From Plantibacter auratus (GTDB lineage: Bacteria; Actinomycetota; Actinomycetes; Actinomycetales; Microbacteriaceae): a DNA stretch of 64,000 nt. Shown here in pieces: positions 25,769-34,844 of this stretch. A program made the position numbers and the translations under genes. The stretch spans positions 186,001 to 250,000 of the forward strand of contig NZ_JBOBFV010000002.1 in the NCBI RefSeq assembly GCF_050587365.1. The letters run 5' to 3'. Below the pieces are notes generated by a model. That model was given only the letters and a program-made list of their open reading frames with translations. It was not told where the DNA came from and made no database searches. Each line of letters opens with the position of its first letter. Within the stretch, counting starts at the first letter, position 1.

Positions 25769-26974
25769 CTAGCGCGCGGCCTCCGGCGCCAGGGCTGCCT
25801 CGTACAGACTGATGAGGCGGGTGGTCTGCGTCGACTGGCGCAGGGTGCGGGCGAGGCCCGGTGCGACGACCGGTGCGGTTCCCGCCTCGATGTCGGCGAC
25901 GGCGCGGCGGATCGCTTCGGCGAGCGCCTCGACCCCACCGTCCGTCGGCTGCCACATCGAGTCGGCCGGGAGCTCCGCCGCGATGTTCGGGTCGCTGATG
26001 ATCGACGGTGTGCCGAGTGCGGCCGCCTCGAACACGGTCATGCCCTGCGTCTCGAACCCGATCGACGTCTGCACGAGGGCGTCGGCGTCGGCGATCGCGC
26101 GCAGCGAGTCGGGGTACGAGACACGACCGGCGAAGACGACGTGGTCGGCGAGGTCGTGTTGTGCGACGAACGCCTGGGCCTTCGCGAGCAGGAGTCCGGC
26201 CCCGTACAGGCGGAACACCGCGTCGACGTCCGCGAGCCGGACCGCCTCGAGGAACTCCATGAGCCGCTTCTCCTGGCTGAAGCGGCCGATCCACACGAAC
26301 GACGGCAGCCGGTGCGGCACGTGGAGCGTGGTCGCGCGTTCGTCGAGGATCTCGTCGAGCACCGCGTCGTCGACGCCCGTCGACAGGACCTCGGCGTGGG
26401 CGGTCACGCCCTGCTCGCGGAGGACGCGCGCGAAGTGGTGCGACGGCGCGATGACGACGGCCGCACGCTTGGCGAACTCCTGCAGGTAGGACCAGACGCC
26501 GGTCGGCAAGGTCGAGAGCCGCGGCCGGAGGACCCGGCGCTGCCACCACGACAGGGCTCCGACGACGAGGCCCGGCGCCGGCATGGTCTGCTCGATACCG
26601 ACGTCCATGCGGTTGTGCATCGTGTGGAGGGCCGGGATTCCGTGCCGTTCGGCGTAGCGGTAGGCCGTGAGCGCCTGCCAGAAGTCGGCCTGCACGTGGA
26701 CGACGTCGACCGGGGGTAGCTCGGCCAGGCGTGCGTCGAGCCAGCGGTCGGTGAGCCGGCCGGGCACGGTCATCGAGTACTCGCGGTCGAGCGTGATGGG
26801 GATCGAGGGAGTGTCGAGATAGTGCGGGTCGTCGTCGTGCTCCTGGTGCATCCGCGGCGAGCACACCGTGACGGTGTGCCCTGCGGCCTCCAGGAAGCGC
26901 CGCTGCAGCCGGATCGAGACCTGGGCCCCGCCGGACGACTCGGGGTGCTGGTCGCTGAAGACGAGGATGTGCAT
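25769..26974 (-). CDS. Family 4 glycosyltransferase
   Basis: A 401-residue GT-B glycosyltransferase. The N-terminal domain begins MHILVFSDQHPESSGGAQVSIR, typical of GT4 enzymes. The C-terminal nucleotide-sugar domain holds VWIGRFSQEKRLMEFLEAVRL and the EX7E-type motif in GFETQGMTVFEAAALGTPSII. It probably transfers a hexose or mannose from a nucleotide donor to a lipid acceptor at the membrane. ATG 26974 fits the family start; a start at 26998 would add eight residues. It heads the operon with the UgtP-like gene, so a shared glycolipid is likely, but donor and acceptor are inferred. Confidence 0.88.
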   Translation of the reverse strand: MHILVFSDQHPESSGGAQVSIRLQRRFLEAAGHTVTVCSPRMHQEHDDDPHYLDTPSIPITLDREYSMTVPGRLTDRWLDARLAELPPVDVVHVQADFWQALTAYRYAERHGIPALHTMHNRMDVGIEQTMPAPGLVVGALSWWQRRVLRPRLSTLPTGVWSYLQEFAKRAAVVIAPSHHFARVLREQGVTAHAEVLSTGVDDAVLDEILDERATTLHVPHRLPSFVWIGRFSQEKRLMEFLEAVRLADVDAVFRLYGAGLLLAKAQAFVAQHDLADHVVFAGRVSYPDSLRAIADADALVQTSIGFETQGMTVFEAAALGTPSIISDPNIAAELPADSMWQPTDGGVEALAEAIRRAVADIEAGTAPVVAPGLARTLRQSTQTTRLISLYEAALAPEAAR

Positions 26975-27026
26975 GGTCACCAAGGCTACCCGTGGCACCG
27001 GGGTCGCAGGTGTCCGGCGCCGCGAC

Positions 27027-27596
27027 TCAGGCTTCGTCGAGGACGGCGACGATCGACTCCTGCAGGTACCCGAGCCAGGCGTAGATCGCCATCATGAGCT
27101 GCGGATCCTGCTCGCCGTCCGAGCTCGTCGGAGACGGGTCGAACGGCTCCGCGTCGTCCTCCTCGATGCCGAGTCGAGCCGCGATGGTGAGCCGGGTGTC
27201 GTTGAGGAACCGCAGCCAGGTCCAGGCCGTCTCGCCCTCGAGGGTCACGGCTGCACCGTCCTCGTGCCCGGCAGGGACGTCCGTCGGCTGAGCCGCGTCG
27301 GACGCGTCGGCGGTGAGCGCCGCCAGGACGGTCCGCGCCGCGGTCACCTTGCCGCCGACGAGGTCGTCGGCGGTGAAGCGTCGGAACTCCGCGGCGGCCT
27401 CGGGGTCGTCGCGGTACCCCTCCGGCACCAGTCGCGCCATGGCGGGGTCGAGCTCCACGGCCGTCGCCAGCCCGGCGCGCGTCGCGTCCTCGAGCATGTC
27501 GACGAGCTGGCTCGCCAACTGTTCGAGGATCGAGGTCTCCTGCTCGTCGAGACGGAGCACGACGGGTCCGACGGGCGGACGGACGAAGGCGCTCAT
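27027..27596 (-). CDS. DUF2017 family protein
   Basis: A 189-residue acidic cytoplasmic protein of the DUF2017 family, which in actinobacteria regularly follows clpS. Typical phrases are VVLRLDEQETSILEQLASQLVDML, FRRFTADDLVGGK, WLRFLNDTRLTIAARLGI and MAIYAWLGYLQESIV. The start codon at 27596 overlaps the clpS stop by four bases (translation coupling). The function is unknown. Constant linkage to clpS suggests a role in Clp-dependent proteolysis or an accessory task, but that is inference. Confidence 0.88.
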   Translation of the reverse strand: MSAFVRPPVGPVVLRLDEQETSILEQLASQLVDMLEDATRAGLATAVELDPAMARLVPEGYRDDPEAAAEFRRFTADDLVGGKVTAARTVLAALTADASDAAQPTDVPAGHEDGAAVTLEGETAWTWLRFLNDTRLTIAARLGIEEDDAEPFDPSPTSSDGEQDPQLMMAIYAWLGYLQESIVAVLDEA

Positions 27597-27877
27597 GCGT
27601 CGGCCTTCGCGAGCGAGGCCCAGAGCCCGTACCCGTGCATGGCCTCGACGTGGCGCTCCATCTCCTCGCGGTTGCCGGTCGCGACGACCGCACGGCCCTC
27701 GTGGTGCACGGCGAGCATGAGTCGCTCCGCCTCCTCGTGGGTGTAGCCGAAGTAGCTGCGGAACACGAGTGAGACGTAGGACATGAGGTTCACCGGGTCG
27801 TTCCACACGATGGTGACCCACGGTTGCATGGTGAGGGTCGCCTCGTCGACGATCGGCTGGTCGAGGATCTGCGCCAT
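27593..27877 (-). CDS. clpS: ATP-dependent Clp protease adaptor ClpS
   Basis: A 94-residue ClpS adaptor that recognises N-degron substrates and hands them to the Clp unfoldase; in actinobacteria the partner is ClpC. The core WVTIVWNDPVNLMSYVSLVFRSYFGY has the NDP motif that forms the N-end pocket. AVHHEGRAVVATGNREEMERHVEAMHGYGLWA completes the domain. It overlaps the DUF2017 gene by four bases. The ClpC-type ATPase at 39.2-41.8 kb is a candidate partner, although the housekeeping ClpC may lie elsewhere. Confidence 0.95.
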   Translation of the reverse strand: MAQILDQPIVDEATLTMQPWVTIVWNDPVNLMSYVSLVFRSYFGYTHEEAERLMLAVHHEGRAVVATGNREEMERHVEAMHGYGLWASLAKADA

Positions 27878-27929
27878 CCTCCAAGCCTCCCACGATGCGT
27901 GCCGCAGCGCCTCCCTGCCGGGGTCCGAC

Positions 27930-29714
27930 TCAGGAAGCGGACGGTGCGCCGGCGCGCGGCTGGCGGAGCGGCAAGGTCACGGTGAAGGTGGAGCCGCGGC
28001 CCGGGCGGCTGGACACGGTGATCCAGCCATGATGCGCCTCGGTGATGGACTTCACGATCGACAGCCCGAGGCCGACGCCGGGCCGCGCGTCGTCGCGGAC
28101 CTCCCTGGCCCGGAAGAAGCGGTCGAAGAGCTGCCGCTGGGCGTCCGGTGAGATGCCGATGCCGGTGTCCGCGACGTTCACGGTGCAGGTCTCACCGTCC
28201 ACTGCGACGGTCACGACGACGCGCCCACCTCGCGGGGTGTACTTCACCGCGTTCGACAGCAGGTTGTCGAGGACCTGGCGGAGCCGTCCACCGTCGCCCT
28301 CCAGTTCCACGTGCGGCGGGACCTCGGCTCGGACGACGACACCGGTCTCCGACGCCTGCGGCAGGATCGCTCCCACGCTCTGCCGGGCGATGTCGGCGAC
28401 GTCGGTGAGGGCGATCCGCACCCGCATCTCGGCGTCGCCCGCCGCGAGCAGGTCGCCGATGATCGCGTACAACTGCTCCGCGTTGCGCTGGATCGTCGAG
28501 ACCTCGCGCTCGAGCCCGAGCTGCCGCAGGTCATGTCCCTCGGTGAGGAGGTCGAGGTAGCCGATGATCGACGTCAACGGGGTGCGGAGTTCGTGGGACA
28601 CGTCGATGAGGAACGCTTCCCGCAGCGCCACCGCGTTCGCGAGGTCGGTCACGTCGTGACCGACGGTGATGGTGCCGACGAACGTGCCGTCGTCGGTGTG
28701 CACCTGTCGCGCGTTCCCGATGATGGCGCGCTGGTCGCCCGGCTCCCCCACCCAGTACAGATCGCCGCGGAAGCTCTCTCCGCGCAGCGCCCGGTTGATG
28801 ACCTGCTCGTCGGGCCGCAGCCGGGTCTTCCGGTCCGGTCCGTAGACGTGGACGCCGGCGCGGGTCTTGGGGTCGAACCCCGCCAGTCGGGCCTGCTCGT
28901 ACGTGGCCTCATTCCGGAGCGCCACCGTGCCGTCGGGCCGGAAGAAGGCGACGGCGGCGTCGACGGATTCCGAGACCGTCGTCGCGACGGCCGCCGCTTC
29001 CGTCGCCGCGGCGAGCGCGATGCGCGCACGTCCCTCGTGGGCGCGGAGCTGGCGCGCGGCCAAATGCACGGTGACGGTCATGATGAGGACCAGGGCCGGC
29101 AGGATGCAGATCGCACCCCACCCGCCAGGCGTCGTCGGCCACGCTCCGGCGCGCGCGACCGGCACCAGGGAGACGAAGATCGCTCCGAACACCGGCACGG
29201 GCAGTGCCGAGACCCCGAACCCACCCGCGAGCCAGAGCACCGGGATCACGATGAGGAGACCCGACGTCGGCAGGTTCGGCAGGGTGTCGCGGAAGAACCC
29301 GACGGCGAGGATGTCGATGGTCGGAACGAGCACGAGCAGGCCACGGAGCTTGCCTGACGGCGGCACGGCGAAGAGCAGGGACGTCGCCGCGGCCGTCAGG
29401 GACAGCCCGATGAGGAAGTCGGGCTCCAGCAGGGTCCACGTCGAGGTCAGGCCGATGTACAGCCCGAGCATGAGGATCGAGGCGATGAACGCGAACTGCG
29501 CACCGGCGAAGAGGTGGTTGGTCCGCGGCAGCGGTGCGGCTGCCGCGGCCGGGACTGCGATGCCGACGGTCGGTGGTGCGGGCCGTGGTGCGGCGGCAGG
29601 TCGAGCCGGGACGGGCCGGGCCGGGCCGGGCTGAACGGGACCCGACTGCGTGGAGGCTGGCCGAGCGCCGCCACGATCACGGAATCGTGGGTCCTGGGGC
29701 TGACGCTGGGCCAT
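27930..29714 (-). CDS. Membrane sensor histidine kinase with PAS domain
   Basis: A 594-residue histidine kinase. A Pro/Ala/Arg-rich N terminus is followed by about seven hydrophobic segments (residues 70-230), a PAS-like region at about 250-355 (VDAAVAFFRPDGTVALRNEATYE) and the catalytic core. The H-box is DVSHELRTPLTSIIGYLDLL, the N-box is NLLSNAVKYTPRGG, and the G-boxes are DTGIGIS and GVGLGLSIVKSI. The PAS region is followed directly by the H-box, without a HAMP domain. ATG 29714 has GGAG upstream; a GTG at 29762 would add 16 residues. No response regulator gene adjoins, so it is an orphan kinase. The signal is unknown. Confidence 0.9.
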   Translation of the reverse strand: MAQRQPQDPRFRDRGGARPASTQSGPVQPGPARPVPARPAAAPRPAPPTVGIAVPAAAAAPLPRTNHLFAGAQFAFIASILMLGLYIGLTSTWTLLEPDFLIGLSLTAAATSLLFAVPPSGKLRGLLVLVPTIDILAVGFFRDTLPNLPTSGLLIVIPVLWLAGGFGVSALPVPVFGAIFVSLVPVARAGAWPTTPGGWGAICILPALVLIMTVTVHLAARQLRAHEGRARIALAAATEAAAVATTVSESVDAAVAFFRPDGTVALRNEATYEQARLAGFDPKTRAGVHVYGPDRKTRLRPDEQVINRALRGESFRGDLYWVGEPGDQRAIIGNARQVHTDDGTFVGTITVGHDVTDLANAVALREAFLIDVSHELRTPLTSIIGYLDLLTEGHDLRQLGLEREVSTIQRNAEQLYAIIGDLLAAGDAEMRVRIALTDVADIARQSVGAILPQASETGVVVRAEVPPHVELEGDGGRLRQVLDNLLSNAVKYTPRGGRVVVTVAVDGETCTVNVADTGIGISPDAQRQLFDRFFRAREVRDDARPGVGLGLSIVKSITEAHHGWITVSSRPGRGSTFTVTLPLRQPRAGAPSAS

Positions 29715-29818
29715 GGCTGCTCTCCGGAGGGGACGAGCGGTCACCGGGATCGGGTCGCTCACTCCCGAACCCTACCCGGTGAGCGCACCGCCTTCAGCAA
29801 CTGTTGACAGCAGGCGGC

Positions 29819-30736
29819 TCAGGTCGGGAGGCGATCGGGCCGCTTGGGCGGGTACACCCAGGTGACCATCACCACCGAGATCATCATGAGGAGGAACCAC
29901 GACACCAGCTTGGTGAGCGGGACGAGCTGCCAGCCGTCCTCCTGATTCGGGTACAGCCAGGCGCCCGTGATCGTCCCGATGTTCTCGGCGATCCAGATGA
30001 AGCAGGCCACGAGCAGGAACGCCACCAGGACGGGCATGCGGTGCGTCCGACGGAACACGCGGAAGTGCATCATCGTCCGTGCGAACACGAGGAGGACGGC
30101 CGCGAGCAGCACCCATCGCAGATCGACGATGAAGTGCTGGCTGAAGAAGTTCACGTAGATGCCGGCCGCGATGATCGTCGTGAGCCACACCCGTGGATAG
30201 CGGTCGAACCGGAGGTCGAAGAGCCGGTACACCCGGACCATGTACGACCCGACGGCCGCGTACATGAACCCGGTGTACAAGGGCACGGAGCCGAGGTGCA
30301 GGACCCCGCCGCCGTCGTACTCCCACGACCCCACCCCGGTCTTGAACAGCTCCATGCCCGTCCCGACGACGTGGAACAGGACGATCACCCAGAGCTCGCG
30401 GCCTGTCTCGAGCCTGGTGACGATCATGACCACCTGGATGACGATCGCAGCGATGACGAGCGCATCGTTCCGGGCGAGCCAGACGTCGTCCGGGTACCAG
30501 AGGCGGGCGGCGACGATGACCGCGAGCATCGCTGCGCCGAAGATGCACGCCCACGCCTGTTTCGCCCCGAAGACGAGGAACTCGACGGCCTTCGCCCGTG
30601 CACCGCCGTCGGGGGCGTCGCGCAGGAGCCGGTTGGCCCGGTCGTCGATCCAGCGCTCGACCGCGGTCAGTTCGTGCTGGTCCACCCGACGTCCGTCGCG
30701 ACCCGCTCCGTCTGCGGGGGTGGGCGGCTCGGACAT
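29819..30736 (-). CDS. DUF817 family membrane protein
   Basis: A 305-residue integral membrane protein of DUF817, about eight or nine helices. Recognisable segments are FLVFGAKQAWACIFGAAMLAVI, FHVVGTGMELFKTGVGSWEYDGGGVLHLGSVPLYTGFMYAAVGSYMVR and FIWIAENIGTITGAWLYPNQEDGW, which are family hallmarks. ATG 30736 is preferred because the GTG-like extension to 30757 has no family match. A small hairpin around 29789-29817 after the stop could terminate it. Function unknown. Confidence 0.85.
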   Translation of the reverse strand: MSEPPTPADGAGRDGRRVDQHELTAVERWIDDRANRLLRDAPDGGARAKAVEFLVFGAKQAWACIFGAAMLAVIVAARLWYPDDVWLARNDALVIAAIVIQVVMIVTRLETGRELWVIVLFHVVGTGMELFKTGVGSWEYDGGGVLHLGSVPLYTGFMYAAVGSYMVRVYRLFDLRFDRYPRVWLTTIIAAGIYVNFFSQHFIVDLRWVLLAAVLLVFARTMMHFRVFRRTHRMPVLVAFLLVACFIWIAENIGTITGAWLYPNQEDGWQLVPLTKLVSWFLLMMISVVMVTWVYPPKRPDRLPT

Positions 30737-30827
30737 CGGGCCAGCATACGGGCACACGCCGCGCCGGACCTGAGGCGTCGGGACCGCCCCGACGTGGGCT
30801 TCGACGGGCAGCTCCTAGGGTGGATCC

Positions 30828-32300
30828 ATGCCGCAGAACCGCACGATCCGGACCGCCGCCACGGCGTTGCTCGCCATGGCAGCCGTCCTCGGCCTCTCGG
30901 GCTGTGGCGACGTGAACGCGGCTTCCGCCGCCGGGCGGGACTTCGAGCACCTCCTGGACGGCGTCCCGGAGGTGGCCGATGTCGACACGACCGGGAGCAA
31001 CACCCTGCCGTGGAGCGGCACGGCATCGGCCTCGGTGCTCATGGACGACGACGTCACCGACGATCGGCTGAGCGCGATCGTGGACCGCATCGGCGGGTTC
31101 CTGAACGAGCAGGCGAAACGGAGCGGCGGAGCGACGTGGGAGGGAGTCGACCTCACCGTCCGTGGGTTCACCCTGTCCGTCCTCGACCGACGAGCCGACA
31201 ACGCGACCCAGCTGGAGCTGCTCGCCTCGCTCGAGGACGAGGGCGTGCCGGGCGGCGAGCTGCAGCTCTCCTCCGCTGGAACCGACGGTGCGCGTGCGTC
31301 GTCGCTCACTCTCGTGGCGCGTCCCGGAGAGGACTTCCTCGCCGCCTACGACCTGGCCAGGGCGACCGCCGACGCGACGCCCGCCTACGCCGCCGCGGTC
31401 GTCAGCGGTCGCAGCGACGACGGTGTCGACCCGGCCGAACCCGACGAGGACGATACCGACGATGCGGCCCCCGGCTTCCCCAACTGGGACGCGGGCGCGC
31501 GGTACTCCATCTCCTCAGGCGTCGACGACGACGCGACGGTCAGCGGCGACCCCGGGACGACCCGTGCCGCCTACCTGGCCGTCGCCGGACGGTTCGAGGT
31601 CATCGGCGCCGCGCTGACCCCGGCCACGATCGACCTCCGCGTCTCGAGCGTCGACGACGTGGCCGCCGCGACCGCGGTGGCGACGAGTGCGGTTCCGGCG
31701 GACGTCGCAGTGGAGGTCCAGGGCGGCATCGTCACCTGGGATGACGGCGTCCAGTCGGCGGACATGCTGCCGGTCGTCCAGGCGCTCGGCGCGGTGCCCG
31801 GCGTGACCGCGATCGCGGCGTCGAGTGACAGCGTCAGGCTCACCGTCGCGGGTCCGGGCGCCGGGCGCACCGCCCTCGATGTCCTCGACGCCCTGCCCGA
31901 GGCGTCAATCGTCGAGTCGCTCGGCATCGACGGCCCCGTCGTGAGCGGTTCCCCTGGAACGTTCTCCGTGCGTGGCGCTCGCGGGGACGCGACCGTGCTG
32001 TTCGGCCTGGTCGAGCGGTTGACCGCCATGGGCTCGCTGGCGTCCGTCGAGAGCAGTGTCGGTCGCCTGCACGTCGAATTCCACGCGGGCGACGACACGA
32101 CGCTCGGGGCGGCGATCGGCCTGGTCAAGGCGAGCGTCGCTCCGGGAACGTGGACCAGCATCGAGGTCGAGGGTGAGCAGGGGACCTGGTGGTTCGACGC
32201 CGCGGACACCATCACCATCGACGCTTCCGAGTACGCCGACGAGTCCCCGGAGGAGACCGCGCTCCGCGAGCGCATCGAGCGCCTCTGGAACGCCGCCTGA
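30828..32300 (+). CDS. Secreted lipoprotein of unknown function
   Basis: A 490-residue predicted lipoprotein. The signal region MPQNRTIRTAATALLAMAAVLGLSGC ends in the lipobox LSGC. The mature protein is acidic and contains several alpha/beta units of about 80 residues. Their recurring phrases include VPEVADVDTTGSN, VPGVTAIAASSDSVRLTVAG and MGSLASVESSVGRLHVEFHAGDD, which suggest internally repeated domains. An Asp-rich linker (DPAEPDEDDTDDAAP) lies near residue 205. I do not recognise the family. It converges on the methyltransferase gene. Confidence 0.7.
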   Translation: MPQNRTIRTAATALLAMAAVLGLSGCGDVNAASAAGRDFEHLLDGVPEVADVDTTGSNTLPWSGTASASVLMDDDVTDDRLSAIVDRIGGFLNEQAKRSGGATWEGVDLTVRGFTLSVLDRRADNATQLELLASLEDEGVPGGELQLSSAGTDGARASSLTLVARPGEDFLAAYDLARATADATPAYAAAVVSGRSDDGVDPAEPDEDDTDDAAPGFPNWDAGARYSISSGVDDDATVSGDPGTTRAAYLAVAGRFEVIGAALTPATIDLRVSSVDDVAAATAVATSAVPADVAVEVQGGIVTWDDGVQSADMLPVVQALGAVPGVTAIAASSDSVRLTVAGPGAGRTALDVLDALPEASIVESLGIDGPVVSGSPGTFSVRGARGDATVLFGLVERLTAMGSLASVESSVGRLHVEFHAGDDTTLGAAIGLVKASVAPGTWTSIEVEGEQGTWWFDAADTITIDASEYADESPEETALRERIERLWNAA

Positions 32301-32308
32301 CGGTCACG

Positions 32309-32391
32309 ACTCCTGCAACGCCCGCCCGGACCGTCGAGGACGCCGGTGTCCGAGCGGCCGGTGCCCACGGGACGGTCCAAGCAGCAGGAGT
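32309..32391. repeat. Nested inverted repeat between convergent genes
   Basis: Outer arms ACTCCTGC (32309-32316) and GCAGGAGT (32384-32391), inner arms GGACCGTC (32328-32335) and GACGGTCC (32371-32378). It fills the gap between two convergent genes and touches the methyltransferase stop. It could act as a bidirectional terminator or be a degenerate member of the CAGGAG/CTCCTG palindrome families. Confidence 0.5.
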
Positions 32392-33590
32392 TACGGACGC
32401 GGCTCGACGGCGGCCCGGGGGCGCGAGACCGTCACCGTGAACTTCTGGTTGCGCGCGAACTGCGTCGTCGGACCGACGAGCCGCTCGAGGGCAGCCCGAT
32501 AGCCGAGGTGGGAGTTCCACACGACGGCGAGCGTCCCGCCCGGCTGCAGGACGCGCGCGGCCTCGGCGAACAGGTCGTGGGCGACGCCCGTGTGGACGGT
32601 GGTCCCGCTGTGGAAGGGCGGGTTCAGGACGATGAGGTCGGCTGACGCGTCCGGCTGCATCGACAGGCCGTCGTCGCGGAGCACCGTGATGCGCTCGGCC
32701 AGCCTGCGGTCGGCGGCGTCGTTGGCGGCGATGGTCGCGGTGGTCGAGGCGACGGCTGCAGCGGACTGGTCGGTCGCGATGACCGCGAGCTCGGGCCGGG
32801 CGATGGCGAGCGACACCGCGAGGACGCCCGTGCCGCAGCCGAGGTCGATGGCCGTCCGGGCGTCGGGCGCGATCTCCGGCAGCGCCTCCAGCAGGAAGCG
32901 GGTGCCGATGTCGAGCTTCGTGCCGGCGAACGCTGCGCCGGCGGCGGCGATGGTCAGGCCGATGTCGGCATGGTGCTCGGTGCGCAGCGCGGTCGAGGCC
33001 GTGGTGTCGGCCTCGTCACGCGCTCCCTCGACGGCGGCGGTCACCGGATCGCTCGCACGGAGCACTCGGGACTTCTGCCGGGCGAGGCTCGCGGTGACGG
33101 TCGCGAAGCTCCGACCGAGGACCTCGTTCATCGCGGGCGTGAGGTGCTTCACCCGGCCACCGGCCAGGAGACGGACGTCGACGGCGCCCCAGCGGGCCAC
33201 GGCGGCGGCGATCTCATGCAGGGCTTCGAGGTGCTTCGGGAGTTGGAGGAGGACGAGTGATGCGCCCGTGAACAGGTCCTCGCCGAGCGGCAGGTTACGG
33301 AAGCCACCGTCGACGCCGAGCCGTTCGGCGTTGGCCGCGAGGGCGCGTTCACCGACGGCGGCGTCCTGGTGGACCCGGACGTCGGTCGCCCCCAGGAGCG
33401 CGATGGCGCCGAGGGTCAGCGCCCCGTAGGCGTCGCCGACGACGACGATCTCGCCGGGCGTCGGTACCCGCCCGGCCAGGGCAGCGGCCGCTTCGTCGAG
33501 CAGAAGCCGGTCGGTCGCGTCGACGGCGAAGAGGTTTGGTGCCTCGTGATCGGGGAACCGGCGCAGCGCGTCGAAGGAGAACTCGGGCAT
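32391..33590 (-). CDS. RsmC/RlmG-type rRNA (guanine-N2) methyltransferase-like protein
   Basis: A 399-residue class I SAM methyltransferase built from two related domains, as in RlmG and RsmC. The N-terminal half is a degenerate Rossmann domain (VVVGDAYGALTLGAIAL). The C-terminal half is catalytic, with the SAM motif DLGCGTGVLAVSLAIA at about residue 245 and the base-flipping motif NPPFHSG at about 330, which fits guanine-N2 methylation of 16S or 23S rRNA. ATG 33590 begins MPEFSFDALRRFPD. The precise rRNA position cannot be told from the sequence. Confidence 0.85.
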   Translation of the reverse strand: MPEFSFDALRRFPDHEAPNLFAVDATDRLLLDEAAAALAGRVPTPGEIVVVGDAYGALTLGAIALLGATDVRVHQDAAVGERALAANAERLGVDGGFRNLPLGEDLFTGASLVLLQLPKHLEALHEIAAAVARWGAVDVRLLAGGRVKHLTPAMNEVLGRSFATVTASLARQKSRVLRASDPVTAAVEGARDEADTTASTALRTEHHADIGLTIAAAGAAFAGTKLDIGTRFLLEALPEIAPDARTAIDLGCGTGVLAVSLAIARPELAVIATDQSAAAVASTTATIAANDAADRRLAERITVLRDDGLSMQPDASADLIVLNPPFHSGTTVHTGVAHDLFAEAARVLQPGGTLAVVWNSHLGYRAALERLVGPTTQFARNQKFTVTVSRPRAAVEPRP

Positions 33591-33632
33591 CCCCTCAGCG
33601 TACCGGCGGGTCGTCCGCACGGGTTCGCGGGG

Positions 33633-34025
33633 TCAGGACGCGGGTACCGCCGCCACGGCGTCGATCTCGACGAGCGCTCCCGGACGTGCGGGCGCCACGG
33701 AGACGACCGTGACTGCGGTCCGGCGACCGCCCCAGACCGCCGCGGTCGCCGCGTAGCCGTCGGACGGATCGATCCCCGGCGTAAGGTAGATGGTGAGCTT
33801 CGCGACGTGCTCGGGCCCGGAACCGGCTTCGGCGAGCACGGTGAGGACGTTGCGGAGCGCCTGCTCCGTCTGCGGACCGAGGCCGTCGAGGAGTGCGCCC
33901 TCGGCGTCGACGCCGTTCTGCCCGCCGATGAACAGCGTCGGGCCGGCCGGGAGGATCATGCCCTGCGCGAAGGCGGGGCTCGTGTACATGGAGGGCGGAT
34001 CGACGGCGATCGGCGGCGTGGACAT
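33633..34025 (-). CDS. RidA family protein (enamine/imine deaminase-like)
   Basis: A 130-residue RidA/YjgF-family trimeric protein. It contains PTLFIGGQNGVDAEGALLDGLGPQTEQALRNVLTVLAEAGSG and KLTIYLTPG, the usual sheet and helix segments. RidA proteins hydrolyse reactive enamines and imines. The catalytic Arg of the archetype would lie in the C-terminal half; here GGRRTAVTVVSVAPARPGALVEIDAVA offers candidate arginines. Many subfamilies have other activities. It is followed by an unrelated methyltransferase gene. Confidence 0.85.
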   Translation of the reverse strand: MSTPPIAVDPPSMYTSPAFAQGMILPAGPTLFIGGQNGVDAEGALLDGLGPQTEQALRNVLTVLAEAGSGPEHVAKLTIYLTPGIDPSDGYAATAAVWGGRRTAVTVVSVAPARPGALVEIDAVAAVPAS

Positions 34026-34109
34026 GACTGCTTCCCTTCTGGAGCGGCGACACAGCCTGGACCGGCTGATGCAGCGATTCTGCTCCCGGGGACCGACACC
34101 GTCCAGTGG

Positions 34110-34754
34110 TCAGCCGCGTCGGTGTGCGCGTCGAGCCGGCTTCTCCGCCTTCACGGCTCGGAGGACGGCCGGGAAGACGAGGACACCGAGCCCGGCGGAG
34201 ACGAGGAGGTTGACGACCGTGGCGATGGCGACACCCTGGCCGAAGGCGCGGACGGTCTCGAGGCCGCTGGCGTCCTCGGCGCGGACGGACGCGATCGCAC
34301 CGAACACGATCACCAGGCTGATGACCGCGAAGACGAACTGCAGCGGGACGGTGGCCCACATGCCCCAGTGCGTGACGGCTCCTGCGCGACGCACGCCGTG
34401 ACGCCGCAGGATCCGCAGGCTGAGGCCGATGCCGCCGAGGAAGGCGACGACCCCGAGCGCGACGTACCCCCACACCCAGGCGCCGAACGGCGGTGTCAGG
34501 AAGAGCAGGATGAAGCCGAACACCCGCGAGAAGCCGTCGACCCACTCGGCCTCGCCCGCACCGAGCAGGACGCCGACGAGGATGGGAGCGCCGATCACGA
34601 CGAGCGTCAGTAGTGGAAGCACGCCCGCGATGACGCCGAAGTACATGAGCGGGTAGGCGGTCAGTCCGGTCAGCCGGGCGCCGCGCCGCCTCCGGGCCGT
34701 CGCGGGTGCGGTCTGCGCCGGGTCCGGCTTCGTCACCACGGGCTGCGCGCTCAT
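34110..34754 (-). CDS. Membrane protein of unknown function
   Basis: A 214-residue protein with a Pro/Ala/Arg-rich cytoplasmic N terminus and about five or six hydrophobic segments (for example VIAGVLPLLTLVVIGAPILVGVLL and GFILLFLTPPFGAWVWGYVALGVVAFLGGIGL). The C-terminal tail is basic (KAEKPARRAHRRG). I recognise no family. It lies 84 bases upstream of the ridA-like gene on the same strand and just after the hspR terminator, so it starts its own unit. Confidence 0.6.
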   Translation of the reverse strand: MSAQPVVTKPDPAQTAPATARRRRGARLTGLTAYPLMYFGVIAGVLPLLTLVVIGAPILVGVLLGAGEAEWVDGFSRVFGFILLFLTPPFGAWVWGYVALGVVAFLGGIGLSLRILRRHGVRRAGAVTHWGMWATVPLQFVFAVISLVIVFGAIASVRAEDASGLETVRAFGQGVAIATVVNLLVSAGLGVLVFPAVLRAVKAEKPARRAHRRG

Positions 34755-34782
34755 GCCCCAACCCTACGCGGCGTGCAGACAT

Positions 34783-34841
34783 ACGACAGCGCACTCGTGG
34801 TCGTCATCCACGCGGGATGACGGCGACGAGTGCGCTGTCGT
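34783..34841 (-). terminator. Strong terminator after hspR
   Basis: A 16-pair perfect stem, acgacagcgcactcgt (34783-34798) with its complement (34826-34841), and further internal pairing gtcgtcatc/gatgacggc. It begins three bases after the hspR stop and ends the dnaK operon. Confidence 0.85.
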
Positions 34842-34844
34842 CGG

